The position numbers were made by a program, and so were the translations under genes. Below, one piece after another: positions 28,933-38,985 of a DNA stretch of 64,000 bases (the first letter of the stretch is position 1; every line of letters starts with the position of its first letter). The stretch is taken from positions 223,019 to 287,018 of the forward strand of contig CAWGSP010000002.1 in assembly GCA_963825335.1 (NCBI GenBank). The letters are read 5' to 3'. Source of the stretch: Methanobacterium_B sp963825335. GTDB taxonomy: Archaea > Methanobacteriota > Methanobacteria > Methanobacteriales > Methanobacteriaceae. The notes under the pieces are model-generated. The model was not told the origin of the DNA, did not search any database, and saw nothing but the letters and a program-made list of their open reading frames with translations.

Positions 28933-31335
28933 TCAGAAACGGATTGTCGAAGGATCAATGGTTTCTATGATGTTTTCCATTTCTGTTATCCTGGTAATAT
29001 CCTCCATCACAGCATCGTAATATTCTATGTTTCCAAGATCATCTTTAATAATGTATGCAGAAACTGAAGCTGTAAAAGGTGTGCCGTCCTTTCGCCGGAA
29101 ATTGATTAGCTGGTTTTTTAAACAGCCGAGTTTAATAATTTTTTCATCAAAATTTATTTTATCGTATCTGTCTTGGTAGAGGTAGGATGATTTGATGGCC
29201 AAAATTTCACTGAGCTTATAACCAAACATCTCAAGCAAAGCAGGGTTAGCTTCTACAATCTTACCATTAGCTCCGATTTTGTTCCGGAAAACACCCACTT
29301 TGAGGTTATTGAAAAGGTTTCTGTATTTGTCTTCTGCTTTTTTTTGTAACGTTATGTCGGTTGATATGCCGGCTATACGTTTAATTTTGTTTCCACCATT
29401 TTTAAGTGGGAACGTTCTGCCACGAATCCAGCGAATACTGCCGTCAGGCCTTATTATCCTATAATCAAAACTTTTCCGTGGATTTGGTTGGTTTTCGTAC
29501 GGTGTTCTGAAAATGGTGTCGATCACCTGTTTTCGATCGGCTGGGTGGATCGATTCTATCCATGATTTGGGATTATCGAAAAGACTTTCCCTGCTGCAAC
29601 CCCAAACACGAGAATATGCCGGACTGATGTAGAGTATTTGGCTCATTTGAGGGTCTATGATCCAGAAGACTTCGTCCATATTTTCTGTCATCTGTCTGAA
29701 CTTTTCTTCACTGCCTTTAAGTTCGTATTCGACCAGTTTACGTTCTGTAATATCCCGGATTATTGAAGTTGTGAACTTGTCACCAGATACTTCCCAGGTT
29801 GTTATCGATATTTCAATTGGAAATTCACTTCCATCGTTTCTGTGGCCGTAAGATTCAAATAATTTTCCCGACAGTGTGTGTCTTCCTGTTAATTTAAATT
29901 CTTCCTGGTTCCTTATGAATTCATCCTTATACCTTCCAGGCATGAGCATGTTAACGTATTTTCCCATGATATCATGTTCGTAGTATCCAAATATTTTCTG
30001 AAGACTCTCATTGGAAAACACTATCTTGCCGTCCACATCTGTTATTATGATAGCATCAACAGCAGAATTTGCAAGGGTACGGAACCTTTCTTCACTCTGC
30101 TTTAAAGATTTCTCTGCTACTATTCTTTCAGTTACGTCTTCAACCGTCATTAAATAATCATTATCTGGAAGTAACACAGGAACGAAGTTTATTACCTTTT
30201 CTTCATTGTTTTTACAGGTGACTGTGAATGTTCTGGGTTTTTTTACTCCATGATGAGCGTTTTTAAAATCGTTTTTCCATGCTGACATAGCATCGCGTCT
30301 TTTTTCAGGATTTTTAAACACTTTTTGGAACCATTCTTTACCAGTTCTTATCTCATCTAAACTGTAACCGAATAATTCTTGAAATTTGGGATTAATATAT
30401 TTATATGTTCCATTTTTATCTATTAAAACCATTCCCGATGGTGAGTTTTCAGTTATATTCATTAATCTATTTTTTTCTAGCTGGAGTTCCTTTTTGGCTG
30501 TTTTTATGACGCTTATGTCCCTTCCTTCGGGTACTAAATATTGGATGTTTCCATTATTGTCATAGACTGGGTGCATGCAAAAGTCTATCCAGACAAAACC
30601 GTTCAGTGTCTTGATCTTGATCTGGTGTTCTAGAGTTTTTCCAGCAGAACAAAGTTTAATATCGTTTTTTATGGATTGTATGGCTTTTTCTGAATAATTC
30701 CACCATGGGGTTTCGTGGAATAACTCTCCTTCAATATCGCCTAAAGTTTTTCCAATAAGTTTTAACGGTGTGTTGTTTACAAAAATAACTTCCCCACTGG
30801 GATTCAATACAGCCACAAATGAATGCATATCATTTAATATGCCGTAAAAAAAATTTTCTCGATCGTTTGTATCTTGTCCATAGTCCGATGCAACTTGAAC
30901 CGAATCTTCAATATTTTCGACGAGTGCTTTGTACCTATTTTCACTTTCTTGTAATAATTTTTCCATTTCATGCTTGTAAATACACATCTCCATTGTGAAC
31001 TTCAGTTCCAATGGATCAACTGGACTCACCAAAAATGAAGAATTTTCAAAATAATTAGGTGGATTTTTGAAGCCTAATGATGACATGAATATGATAGGGA
31101 TATTTATATATGATCTAAGCGAACTAACAGCATCTAATATTCTATTGTTGTTGTAATATAAGTCAATTAAAATTATATCATAATTTATTAGATCAGATTT
31201 AGCCAATGCTTCACATTCCCATCCTGTTCTACTAACAACATACCCCCATGAATTTAACCAACCGGAAATTTTGGTTGCTTCGGATATATTATCTGATATA
31301 AACAGTGTTTTAGGATCTTGCATTGTAATTACCAT
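28933..31335 (-). CDS. Degenerate receiver plus multi-PAS protein without a kinase domain
   Basis: The 800-residue soluble protein begins with a receiver-like domain: FISDN replaces the usual acidic pair, Asp58 lies in LIDLYY, and the switch Lys is lost in LVSPVDP. At least five PAS domains follow, including repeats of DITERK-type linkers and PAC segments such as KRIAGISTDITLQKK. The last PAS ends at ENIIETIDPSTIRF, and no HisKA or HATPase follows. It may act by protein contact with a kinase encoded elsewhere, or read redox or ligand state without catalysis. It is divergent from the kinase gene at 31740 across 404 bp. Confidence 0.88.
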   Translation of the reverse strand: MVITMQDPKTLFISDNISEATKISGWLNSWGYVVSRTGWECEALAKSDLINYDIILIDLYYNNNRILDAVSSLRSYINIPIIFMSSLGFKNPPNYFENSSFLVSPVDPLELKFTMEMCIYKHEMEKLLQESENRYKALVENIEDSVQVASDYGQDTNDRENFFYGILNDMHSFVAVLNPSGEVIFVNNTPLKLIGKTLGDIEGELFHETPWWNYSEKAIQSIKNDIKLCSAGKTLEHQIKIKTLNGFVWIDFCMHPVYDNNGNIQYLVPEGRDISVIKTAKKELQLEKNRLMNITENSPSGMVLIDKNGTYKYINPKFQELFGYSLDEIRTGKEWFQKVFKNPEKRRDAMSAWKNDFKNAHHGVKKPRTFTVTCKNNEEKVINFVPVLLPDNDYLMTVEDVTERIVAEKSLKQSEERFRTLANSAVDAIIITDVDGKIVFSNESLQKIFGYYEHDIMGKYVNMLMPGRYKDEFIRNQEEFKLTGRHTLSGKLFESYGHRNDGSEFPIEISITTWEVSGDKFTTSIIRDITERKLVEYELKGSEEKFRQMTENMDEVFWIIDPQMSQILYISPAYSRVWGCSRESLFDNPKSWIESIHPADRKQVIDTIFRTPYENQPNPRKSFDYRIIRPDGSIRWIRGRTFPLKNGGNKIKRIAGISTDITLQKKAEDKYRNLFNNLKVGVFRNKIGANGKIVEANPALLEMFGYKLSEILAIKSSYLYQDRYDKINFDEKIIKLGCLKNQLINFRRKDGTPFTASVSAYIIKDDLGNIEYYDAVMEDITRITEMENIIETIDPSTIRF

Positions 31336-31739
31336 TTCGATATGTTTGTTAGTAAAGACTTATTATTTACTATTAAATCGGTAATAGAAAACTTTATAAT
31401 GGTTAAATTTTTATTTTTATTACTAAATTTATTCGATTATCTAATCAGTATAATTTTAAATTTAGGAATAATCAGGCCCATAGCAAATATGAATACATTT
31501 TCAACTTGTTTATGGTTTTATTAATGGTTAGAATTGTTAATTATATGGTAGACCGATTATTTAGGAATTATTTGAATAATTAAATTTTTTAGTGTAAAAA
31601 AAACCATTAAATCCATGATCATGATGCTACCAATTTTTTTAGTATACCCATTATAATCTTAATAAAATAATAAATTTAAATAATAACATCATATAATAAA
31701 TATCTACAAGTTTGAAAAATATTAAATTTGGGTGTTATT
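31336..31739. other. Divergent AT-rich promoter region
   Basis: This spacer separates the multi-PAS gene (minus) from a histidine kinase gene (plus). It is extremely AT-rich with no gene. TATA-like sequences are too frequent to single one out. Confidence 0.4.
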
Positions 31740-33137
31740 ATGGATAAAACTACTCCAGAAAGGGTCAAAATAAAAGAACAAGAATCATTTGATACTGAAA
31801 ATTTCAATTCTTTAGATGACGGGGACAAATTTAAAGATGAAACACTTAAAAATGATAATAATCAAAAGAAGACAGTCAAAGGTGTTGTGTTAAAAGTAGA
31901 TGAATTTAAAAATAATTATCAAGAATTCTATGATCTAGCCCCAATAGGATATTTCATCCTAAACAAGGACAGACTAATAACCGATATAAACCGTGAAGGT
32001 GAATCAATGCTCAAAGCATCACAGAACTATTTGATGCAAAAGCCCTTCGCACATTTTTTAACCGAATCTTCACGTAACAAATTCGATCAACACATAAAAA
32101 ATGTCATAAACGCCAAAGGAGAACAACACTGTAATTTGGAATTGTTGTGCGCCGATAAAACACGTGAAGATGTCCATGTGGTAACATCCTACACACGTGG
32201 ATATTTCAGAACTGTTGTCACAAACATGTATCAAAACAACTGTGATGAAAAAACATCAGAAATGATGATGGGTGATGAGTCATACCCCGAGGAATACCTC
32301 TTAAACTGGAGAAATTTTAATTATAATCCTCCAAAACATTCTTCCCCACCAACTAAAATGTTTCTTGAAGATGAGAGTAAAGAATTAAAGGAATATAATG
32401 ATAACCTGGAGGAAATGGTTAAAACCAGAACCAGGGAACTCGAAAGATCGAATGAGGATCTAAAAAATTTTGCCTATGTTGCTTCTCACGACTTGAGAGA
32501 ACCTTTACGCATGATAACTAACTTTTTACAGTTGATAGAACGGAGATACTCGGATAAATTAGACCAAGAGGGACTTGAGTTCATAAAATTTGCTGTAGAT
32601 GGTGCTAAGCGCCTTGACGAAATGATATTAGACCTTTTAGAATATTCGAAGATAACACGCCAGGGATTAGAATTTAACAGGGTAGAATGTGAACATGTAC
32701 TGAAACAGGTATTGATAAACTTAGTGGTGATGATAGAAGAGAGCTGTAGTGTGGTTACCCACGATCCTTTGATTTCTGTCAACGGCGATGAAAAATTGTT
32801 GATCCAGCTCTTCCAAAATATTATAAGCAATGCCATCAAGTACCGTGGTGTTGAAACACCCCATATTCACATATCTTCCACCAAAGAGAAAGACCATGTC
32901 CTCTTCAGTATTAAAGACAACGGTATAGGAATGGATCCCGAACATATGAAACGCATTTTCAAAATATTCCAACGTTTAAATAAAAGGGATGAATATGACG
33001 GTACTGGAATAGGCCTCGCAATATCAAAAAAAATAGTCCACCAACACGGGGGTGTTATCTGGGCAAAATCTGAACCTGGAAAAGGTACCACATTCTATTT
33101 TACCATTCCTAATAGGATATTAAAATTAAAAAAATAG
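31740..33137 (+). CDS. Cytoplasmic PAS histidine kinase
   Basis: ATG 31740 follows GGTG (31731-31734), giving 465 residues. The N-terminal 60 residues are charged and of low complexity. One PAS domain starts at YDLAPIGYFILNKDRLITDIN. After a spacer and coiled coil comes a HisKA domain with YVASHDLREPLRMI, and a HATPase domain with NIISNAIKYRG, IKDNGIGMD, IFQRLN and GTGIGLAIS. It is a close paralogue of the kinase at 20065, and no membrane segment is present. It is divergent from the multi-PAS protein, which may be a partner. Confidence 0.92.
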   Translation: MDKTTPERVKIKEQESFDTENFNSLDDGDKFKDETLKNDNNQKKTVKGVVLKVDEFKNNYQEFYDLAPIGYFILNKDRLITDINREGESMLKASQNYLMQKPFAHFLTESSRNKFDQHIKNVINAKGEQHCNLELLCADKTREDVHVVTSYTRGYFRTVVTNMYQNNCDEKTSEMMMGDESYPEEYLLNWRNFNYNPPKHSSPPTKMFLEDESKELKEYNDNLEEMVKTRTRELERSNEDLKNFAYVASHDLREPLRMITNFLQLIERRYSDKLDQEGLEFIKFAVDGAKRLDEMILDLLEYSKITRQGLEFNRVECEHVLKQVLINLVVMIEESCSVVTHDPLISVNGDEKLLIQLFQNIISNAIKYRGVETPHIHISSTKEKDHVLFSIKDNGIGMDPEHMKRIFKIFQRLNKRDEYDGTGIGLAISKKIVHQHGGVIWAKSEPGKGTTFYFTIPNRILKLKK

Positions 33138-33357
33138 TTAAAAGAAAAATTCTAAATTCGTGCTAATTCTTTTTTTATCAACTGTTCATCGTAGAAATGG
33201 TATCATTCACTGTTGTCGAGTATTTTTACATGTACTTCGGCTATTTCAATGTTTTTTTGGAGCTGTTATGCCTATCTCTGCTTTAAATATATTATTCGCA
33301 CATGATCTATTTGAATGTGAATAATTTTTAATAGAATAAAATCAAATATTATCTGAA

Positions 33358-34161
33358 TTAAAGTTGTAATGCCCTGAATTCGATTTTCATTATCATTATC
33401 ATGGCTTTATTTTTAGTATTAACTGCAGATATGGAATTTTTAGACACCGGTGGAATGAATAATAGCTCTGAGTCATCTACTATTAGCATCATCATGTTAT
33501 CGTATTCGAACATCTCCAATGCTTGAGTGTATGTTAGCAGTTCATTTTCGGGTATTGCAGCCATTGATGAACCGATCATGTTTCCTTCTGTAACAACTGA
33601 GATATTTGCATTTTCATTTCTGATAATATTTTTTAACCCTTCTTCATCCTCATGATCTGAAATATAAATTATGTCTAATTTGAGATTACTTCCATCAATT
33701 TTTTTGAGATATTTAATGTATTGATAAGATGTAGCAACAAATATGCTGTTTTTAGCATTTTGAATCATGTCCTTGATCTTGTAGTCGATACTTTTACCCC
33801 CAAAAACATACCACAATGTTTCGGGCGATTTCTCTACGAATTCATTCTTATCCAACGTTGAAAAAAGATATTTTGCCTCTTCTTTCGCATTTATATGTGT
33901 TTTCAGGAGCATCTCAAGTCCAATATCTGGCGGGGTGGCTTGATAAGTCATAGGTTTTGTATTGATAAGTACCACGAGACCTTTCTCTTCTAGGAGTCTG
34001 AGGCTTTCGTAAGTATTGGGCTTTGATAAACCTAAAAAATCGATGAGGTTTTTAACTTCCGAATTATTCATCATAGTTAGGGCTATGTATATTCTGGCTT
34101 CAGATTCAAGGAGCCCAAGTTCCATTAAGTATCTAACCAGATCATGCGGAATTTTATCCAT
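33358..34161 (-). CDS. TrmB-family transcriptional regulator
   Basis: The 267-residue protein starts with a winged helix: LGLLESEARIYIALTMMNNSEVKNLIDFLGLSKPNTYESLRLLEEKGLV is the archaeal TrmB DNA-binding domain. A short coiled coil (HINAKEEAKYLFSTLDK) links to an effector-binding domain of about 150 residues. TrmB-like proteins respond to sugars or other small molecules. A small membrane-protein gene starts divergently at 34273, and the 111-bp gap contains two inverted repeats built on GTTGTT. The regulator most likely controls both genes. Confidence 0.88.
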   Translation of the reverse strand: MDKIPHDLVRYLMELGLLESEARIYIALTMMNNSEVKNLIDFLGLSKPNTYESLRLLEEKGLVVLINTKPMTYQATPPDIGLEMLLKTHINAKEEAKYLFSTLDKNEFVEKSPETLWYVFGGKSIDYKIKDMIQNAKNSIFVATSYQYIKYLKKIDGSNLKLDIIYISDHEDEEGLKNIIRNENANISVVTEGNMIGSSMAAIPENELLTYTQALEMFEYDNMMMLIVDDSELLFIPPVSKNSISAVNTKNKAMIMIMKIEFRALQL

Positions 34162-34179
34162 ATAAATAACTCCATTTAG

Positions 34180-34193
34180 TTGTTCTATAACAA
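34180..34193. promoter_or_regulatory. TrmB operator A (TTGTT-N4-AACAA)
   Basis: TTGTT (34180-34184) and AACAA (34189-34193) form an inverted repeat about 20 bp upstream of the TrmB-family start codon. It shares its half-site with operator B. It is a likely autoregulatory site. Confidence 0.5.
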
Positions 34194-34236
34194 AATACCA
34201 TTTTACATAAGCTTATATATTTCTTTGTGAATAATT

Positions 34237-34258
34237 AGTTGTTATATACAGAACAACT
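34237..34258. promoter_or_regulatory. TrmB operator B (AGTTGTT-N8-AACAACT)
   Basis: A perfect 7-bp inverted repeat (34237-34243 and 34252-34258) lies 20-40 bp after a TATA-like element at 34213-34220. It therefore covers the expected transcription start of the membrane-protein gene at 34273. This position fits repression. Confidence 0.6.
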
Positions 34259-34272
34259 TTTGGAGTGATAGA

Positions 34273-34671
34273 TTGACAACAAAAAATAAAAATCACAAAA
34301 TCGTTAAAATTCCGTTGGGTATCATAATTGTTGCGATATTGATGATAATTTTTGGTTTAATAGAAGTGGCGACTGCATTCACCCACAGTTTCTTAGGCAT
34401 CACCACATCTCAAGCGTTACTATTCACCTATTCCGCAGTGGCTATAGGTGTTTTTTATATTTTAGCAGGAATACTGATATTGACCAAGAAGAGACGGGCA
34501 GCATGGTTAGCTGTGATATTACTATGTTTAGATATTCTAGGGCGTGTAGCCCTAGTTGGAGCAGGTTTATACCCTCTTAATTCTCCAGAACAAATATTCA
34601 GTATCATTACAGGTACAGTCATAGCAGCCATATTTGCCATATACATAGCATTGAAATATGAACTACTTTGA
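34273..34671 (+). CDS. Four-helix membrane protein next to the TrmB gene
   Basis: The 132-residue protein starts at TTG 34273, supported by GGAGTGAT (34262-34269). A basic N-terminus (TTKNKNHKIVK) precedes four hydrophobic helices, with a KKRR turn in the middle and IALKYELL at the end. I do not recognise a family. The divergent TrmB regulator and the perfect operator over its promoter suggest that it is the main target of that regulator. It could be a small transporter or stress protein. Confidence 0.7.
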   Translation: MTTKNKNHKIVKIPLGIIIVAILMIIFGLIEVATAFTHSFLGITTSQALLFTYSAVAIGVFYILAGILILTKKRRAAWLAVILLCLDILGRVALVGAGLYPLNSPEQIFSIITGTVIAAIFAIYIALKYELL

Positions 34672-35032
34672 GGTAACTAACTAAGCCAATCAATGAAACA
34701 GTGGTTGAAGAATAACTTTTTCACTCATCTTTTTTACTCATAACAGTAGATTCTTCTTTTCTGGTTCTTTAAGTATTAGTTTTTGTTTTTAAAAGGTACC
34801 TTTGCATCATAGTAGTACTCGGCTTCTATGATTAAAATTATTATGTCAAAAAACAGTTATTTGAGATAAATGGAACAGTTAATAAAAAAATAATTTTAGT
34901 TACTTCAAATGCTATTTGACTAACTTAAGAACAATATCCCAGTAAAATATTTTAATATTATGGAATTCATATTAATTATTAAAATCAAGAGTCAAACTAT
35001 GATAATATTTTCGAGCAAACAGGGGATATTAA
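34672..35032. other. Intergenic spacer with T-runs
   Basis: Short T-tracts around 34720-34735 and 34785-34790 probably end the upstream gene. The rest is AT-rich and holds the promoter of the CLC gene. No gene or repeat stands out. Confidence 0.4.
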
Positions 35033-36289
35033 ATGACTGATGAATTTAATCTGAGATCTAAATATTATTGGAAAAAAATGGGGTTAGGCCTATTTTTAGG
35101 ATTAATAGGTGCTATATCAGCTTTGATATTTGTTTCTATTGTTACAATAGGTCAGAGCATATTCCTGCCACACCTAACTCATGATTGGAAACCATTTTCA
35201 GGCCCGTACTGGATCGTGATCGTGATGACAATCTTTGGTCTGCTGGTTGGACTAATTCACCGCTACACTTCGGCAAGACAGATGGATGTGTTTGGGTCTT
35301 TACCTAATGGACATTTAGATACAAAACCAATACCTTCCTCTATTGTAGCATCACTCCTATCATTAATCGGGGGTTTCAGTCTAGGTCCAGAAATACCTAC
35401 TGGAATGTTATCCGGTGGAATAGCAAGCTGGATATCTCAGAAAAGAAAGATGAATCCGGAAATATCTAAGACCAACTTTTTAAGCAGCATATCTGGTGCA
35501 CTGGGAGGACTCTTTTCATCGCCATTTACAATGATCCTGGTTTTGTTGGAGACAGATCATAGACAATCCGTTGTTTATTATGGTACCATACTAATTGCAG
35601 GACTTGCAGCTGTAATTGGATTTAGCGTTTTCTATGTGAGTGCAGGTTTCAATTATTCATCACTCCTTGGACTTTTAAGACCTCCCGAATATCATTTAGA
35701 ACTATGGCAGTTTGGGTTCAGTATATTATTCGGTATTATAGCTGTTCCTGTTGCCCTGCTTTTCGTTATTTTTACCAAAATTTTTGACCGTTTAATCAAA
35801 CCATTGGATACAAACCCTATTATCCGAGGAACACTCGGAGGCTTTTTACTGGGATTGTTGGGTGTTGTAATACCAACAACTGTTGGTTTGGGAACAACTT
35901 CAATGTCCATTGTAACACAGCAGGCAGCAGAAATCGGCGTATTGCTCCTGATCATAATCGCCATCACCAAGATCATTGCATTAAGCAGTGCGCTGAGGTT
36001 TGGCTTCATCGGAGGTCCAATATTCCCACTTTTATTCATTGGTTCGTGTATCGGGGCCATGATACACCTAATATTCCCATGGGTGCCACTAGGATTATCA
36101 TTAGGATGTATGATAGTTGCAGTACCTGCCGCAATTGTACCCATACCCCTAGCAGTAGCAGCAATCGGCTTAATTGTAGTTGGAGTATCTGCTACCGATG
36201 CTTTACCCATCATAATATCAGCCATTGTTGCATATTCAATAACCAATGGACTACTGAAGGGAGGTAAAGAAACCCCTGAAACAGACTAA
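35033..36289 (+). CDS. CLC-family chloride channel/transporter
   Basis: The 418-residue protein has about ten hydrophobic helices. CLC signatures are GGFSLGPEIPTGMLSGG, carrying the gating Glu in the GxE position, and GFIGGPIFPLLFIGS, equivalent to GGxFxP. The internal ALGGLFSSPF segment also fits. There is no cytoplasmic CBS domain. The gating Glu suggests a Cl-/H+ exchanger. It might move fluoride or chloride. The start at ATG 35033 follows GGGGA. The gene is monocistronic and converges on the Lhr gene. Confidence 0.88.
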   Translation: MTDEFNLRSKYYWKKMGLGLFLGLIGAISALIFVSIVTIGQSIFLPHLTHDWKPFSGPYWIVIVMTIFGLLVGLIHRYTSARQMDVFGSLPNGHLDTKPIPSSIVASLLSLIGGFSLGPEIPTGMLSGGIASWISQKRKMNPEISKTNFLSSISGALGGLFSSPFTMILVLLETDHRQSVVYYGTILIAGLAAVIGFSVFYVSAGFNYSSLLGLLRPPEYHLELWQFGFSILFGIIAVPVALLFVIFTKIFDRLIKPLDTNPIIRGTLGGFLLGLLGVVIPTTVGLGTTSMSIVTQQAAEIGVLLLIIIAITKIIALSSALRFGFIGGPIFPLLFIGSCIGAMIHLIFPWVPLGLSLGCMIVAVPAAIVPIPLAVAAIGLIVVGVSATDALPIIISAIVAYSITNGLLKGGKETPETD

Positions 36290-36359
36290 AAAAAAATTAA
36301 GATTTTTGTAGGCTTAACATCATATAAGATCATACAAGTCTATTTTTCTTAGATGTACT

Positions 36360-38942
36360 TCAAACATCACCTATTTCTTTTATTATAGCCTGGTGCATTC
36401 TCCTAATAAATTCTATGCGTTCCTCATATTTCAATACATCCAAATAACTTTGTGCTACAAGATTAAAGGCGAATGGCGACGGTATTTTGGTGTCTATCCT
36501 GTTAACATTCATCTTGCCATCTTGGATCATCTCTAAAACTTTTTTAGCATTGTTAAGATCCATATAATCTTCGATAACTTCACGCCTGGCCTCTTTGAGT
36601 ATTGAAAAGTTTTCATCAAGGTCTTTAACAAATTTTAAAAGTATTTTACCCTTTATCTGTTGTCTTGATACACTCTTCTCATTTCCCTTGTACCTCCTGA
36701 GTATCATGAGAGACCTGCCTGCACAGTGCCTGAACCTAGCTGCCAATGTTTCTGTCTTGTCAATGGCCTTTATTAAAATTTCTTCGACATTATCCACTTT
36801 AAGATCATCTAAAACATCCAATCCACCAACTTTACCGTCAGAGCTCAGGTAAAATCCATTATCCGATACAGATATCATTACGTCTCTCTTATATTTTAAT
36901 GCTATTAAATATGCAACTGCCCTTGATAATGCGTCGTTAACCCGACGTCCAAACAGTGAATGGAAAATTACAAATTTCCTTCCACCATACCCCTTGTAAT
37001 ATTCTATTAACAAATTTCTAGCGCTCGGTATTTGTGCATAAATATACTGTTCTCGGAAATAACTGTAAATCGAATTTGCAGCATTATAATCCACGTATAA
37101 ATATTCGTGTATGAACTTGATAATTTCATCCATATCCTTGTTATTCTTGAATTTAACATCCATTATTGCACGGAAATTTTGTATGCTCATTGCAAGATCG
37201 AATGACAGGGGAAGTTGTTCAGAGAACCATGACGGAATGGTTGGCGGGCCTGATGATGGTGTTACATTTACTGTCATTCCGCGAGCATAGTTGAACCTGT
37301 ATATTTTACCACCCAGTACAAATGTATCCCCCTTCCTGAGCTTTTCCATGAAGTCTTCTTCGATACGGCCGATAACCTGGCCGTTGCACTTCACCCTTGC
37401 AGACGATCTGTCTGGAATTGTACCTATGTTAGTTGAGTAAAGCATTCTTGCGAGTTTACCCCGTTTTCCAAATATCTTGTCTTTATAGTCGACCCAAATT
37501 TTAGCATACACATATCTGTCTTCTAAACTGGTGTATTCACCTGCTAGATAACTTATCACACTTATGAAATCGTTGTGCGAAAGATTTCTGTAGTTGTAGC
37601 TGCCTTTAATTACCCTGTATGCATCTTCAATATCCCATTTACCCTCGATAGACATGCCATATATCTGCTGGGACAAAACATCTAAACAGTTTTCTGGTAT
37701 GTGTATTGCGTCGATCTTACCTTCAACAGCATTTTTAAGGATCAGTGAACATTCAACAAGGTCATCTCTTTCAACAACTATTATACGGCCCTTTGATTTG
37801 TCATGAAGTTTATGGCCGCTGCGCCCTATACGCTGAAGTGCCCTTGAAACAGATTTAGGCGAACTCACAAGCACAACTAGATCGATGTAACCTATGTCTA
37901 TTCCGAGCTCTAGCGATGTTGATGACACAACAACCTTAAGTTCACCATCTTTAAGCTTGTTTTCTGTCTCAAGCCTGTGTTCCTTTGAAAGTGATGAATG
38001 GTGAGCCATTATATTATCACTCGTATAAAAATCGGGAAATTTCTTTTTAAGGTTGAAAACCACACTTTCTGTACCGCTACGGGTATTGGTGAATATTAAT
38101 GTCGTTTTATGTTTGTTCACAAGGTCGTGCAAAAGGTTGTACATGGCTGTGTTAACTTCCTCTGGATCAGACATCACAATATCTTCAACAGGACACAACA
38201 CCCTCATATCGAGCTGTTTCAGATAGTTAACATCGATCACTTTACAGTTACGCACAGCATCATTTTCATATCCCACAAGGAAACTTGCGATCTTTTCCAG
38301 GGGATAAACTGTAGCACTCAACCCAATTCTTGTAAATCCTCCGGTTAAGTTCTGCAATCTCTCAAGGGTGAGGCTCATATGAACTCCACGCTTATTATCC
38401 GCCAGGGAGTGTATTTCGTCTATAACTACGTATTTTATATCCTTTAGTTTGTCTCGAAACTTGGGTGCACATAGCAGTATTGACAGGGTTTCGGGTGTTG
38501 TGATGAGGATGTGTGGTGGAGTTTTAAGCATTTTAGACCGTTGATACTGGCTGGTATCTCCAGTTCTAACAGCTTTACGTATTCCTAATGTTTTTCCAGC
38601 TATGCCTTCAATCTCTCTCAATGGTTCTTCGAGGTTTTTCTCGATATCATTATCAAGGGCCTTCAAAGGTGATATGTACAGACAGTAGACCTTATCTTCT
38701 AGTTCTTGCCCCTCGGCCATGTAGGTTAATTCACTGATTATTGATAGGAAGGCTGTTAAGGTTTTACCAGAACCTGTTGGTGATGATACCAGCACATTAG
38801 CACCGATATGTATGTCCATTATAGCATAGCGTTGTGCCTCTGAAAATGTTTCAAATTTACTTTTGAACCATTGTTTTACCCAAGGATGTAATATTTGATA
38901 TATTTCCTTGTCTTTGTATGCCTTTTCCTGTTTTTCTATCAT
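36360..38942 (-). CDS. lhr: Lhr-like ATP-dependent helicase
   Basis: The 860-residue protein is a superfamily-2 helicase. The Q motif is near the start (FETFSEAQ), followed by Walker A SPTGSGKT (54-61), DEIH (175-178), SAT (209-211), and motif VI QRIGRSGH. The C-terminal half has the Lhr-specific winged-helix and domain-4 region, including GRRVNDALSRAVAYLIALKY. Archaeal Lhr proteins unwind branched or forked DNA and RNA-DNA hybrids in repair or recombination. It lies 43 bp downstream of a metallophosphoesterase gene on the same strand, a pairing known for Lhr in other archaea and bacteria. Confidence 0.92.
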   Translation of the reverse strand: MIEKQEKAYKDKEIYQILHPWVKQWFKSKFETFSEAQRYAIMDIHIGANVLVSSPTGSGKTLTAFLSIISELTYMAEGQELEDKVYCLYISPLKALDNDIEKNLEEPLREIEGIAGKTLGIRKAVRTGDTSQYQRSKMLKTPPHILITTPETLSILLCAPKFRDKLKDIKYVVIDEIHSLADNKRGVHMSLTLERLQNLTGGFTRIGLSATVYPLEKIASFLVGYENDAVRNCKVIDVNYLKQLDMRVLCPVEDIVMSDPEEVNTAMYNLLHDLVNKHKTTLIFTNTRSGTESVVFNLKKKFPDFYTSDNIMAHHSSLSKEHRLETENKLKDGELKVVVSSTSLELGIDIGYIDLVVLVSSPKSVSRALQRIGRSGHKLHDKSKGRIIVVERDDLVECSLILKNAVEGKIDAIHIPENCLDVLSQQIYGMSIEGKWDIEDAYRVIKGSYNYRNLSHNDFISVISYLAGEYTSLEDRYVYAKIWVDYKDKIFGKRGKLARMLYSTNIGTIPDRSSARVKCNGQVIGRIEEDFMEKLRKGDTFVLGGKIYRFNYARGMTVNVTPSSGPPTIPSWFSEQLPLSFDLAMSIQNFRAIMDVKFKNNKDMDEIIKFIHEYLYVDYNAANSIYSYFREQYIYAQIPSARNLLIEYYKGYGGRKFVIFHSLFGRRVNDALSRAVAYLIALKYKRDVMISVSDNGFYLSSDGKVGGLDVLDDLKVDNVEEILIKAIDKTETLAARFRHCAGRSLMILRRYKGNEKSVSRQQIKGKILLKFVKDLDENFSILKEARREVIEDYMDLNNAKKVLEMIQDGKMNVNRIDTKIPSPFAFNLVAQSYLDVLKYEERIEFIRRMHQAIIKEIGDV

Positions 38943-38985
38943 ATAACTGTCCTTTAAATCTTTAACTCATTTTCTAAATTTTTTT

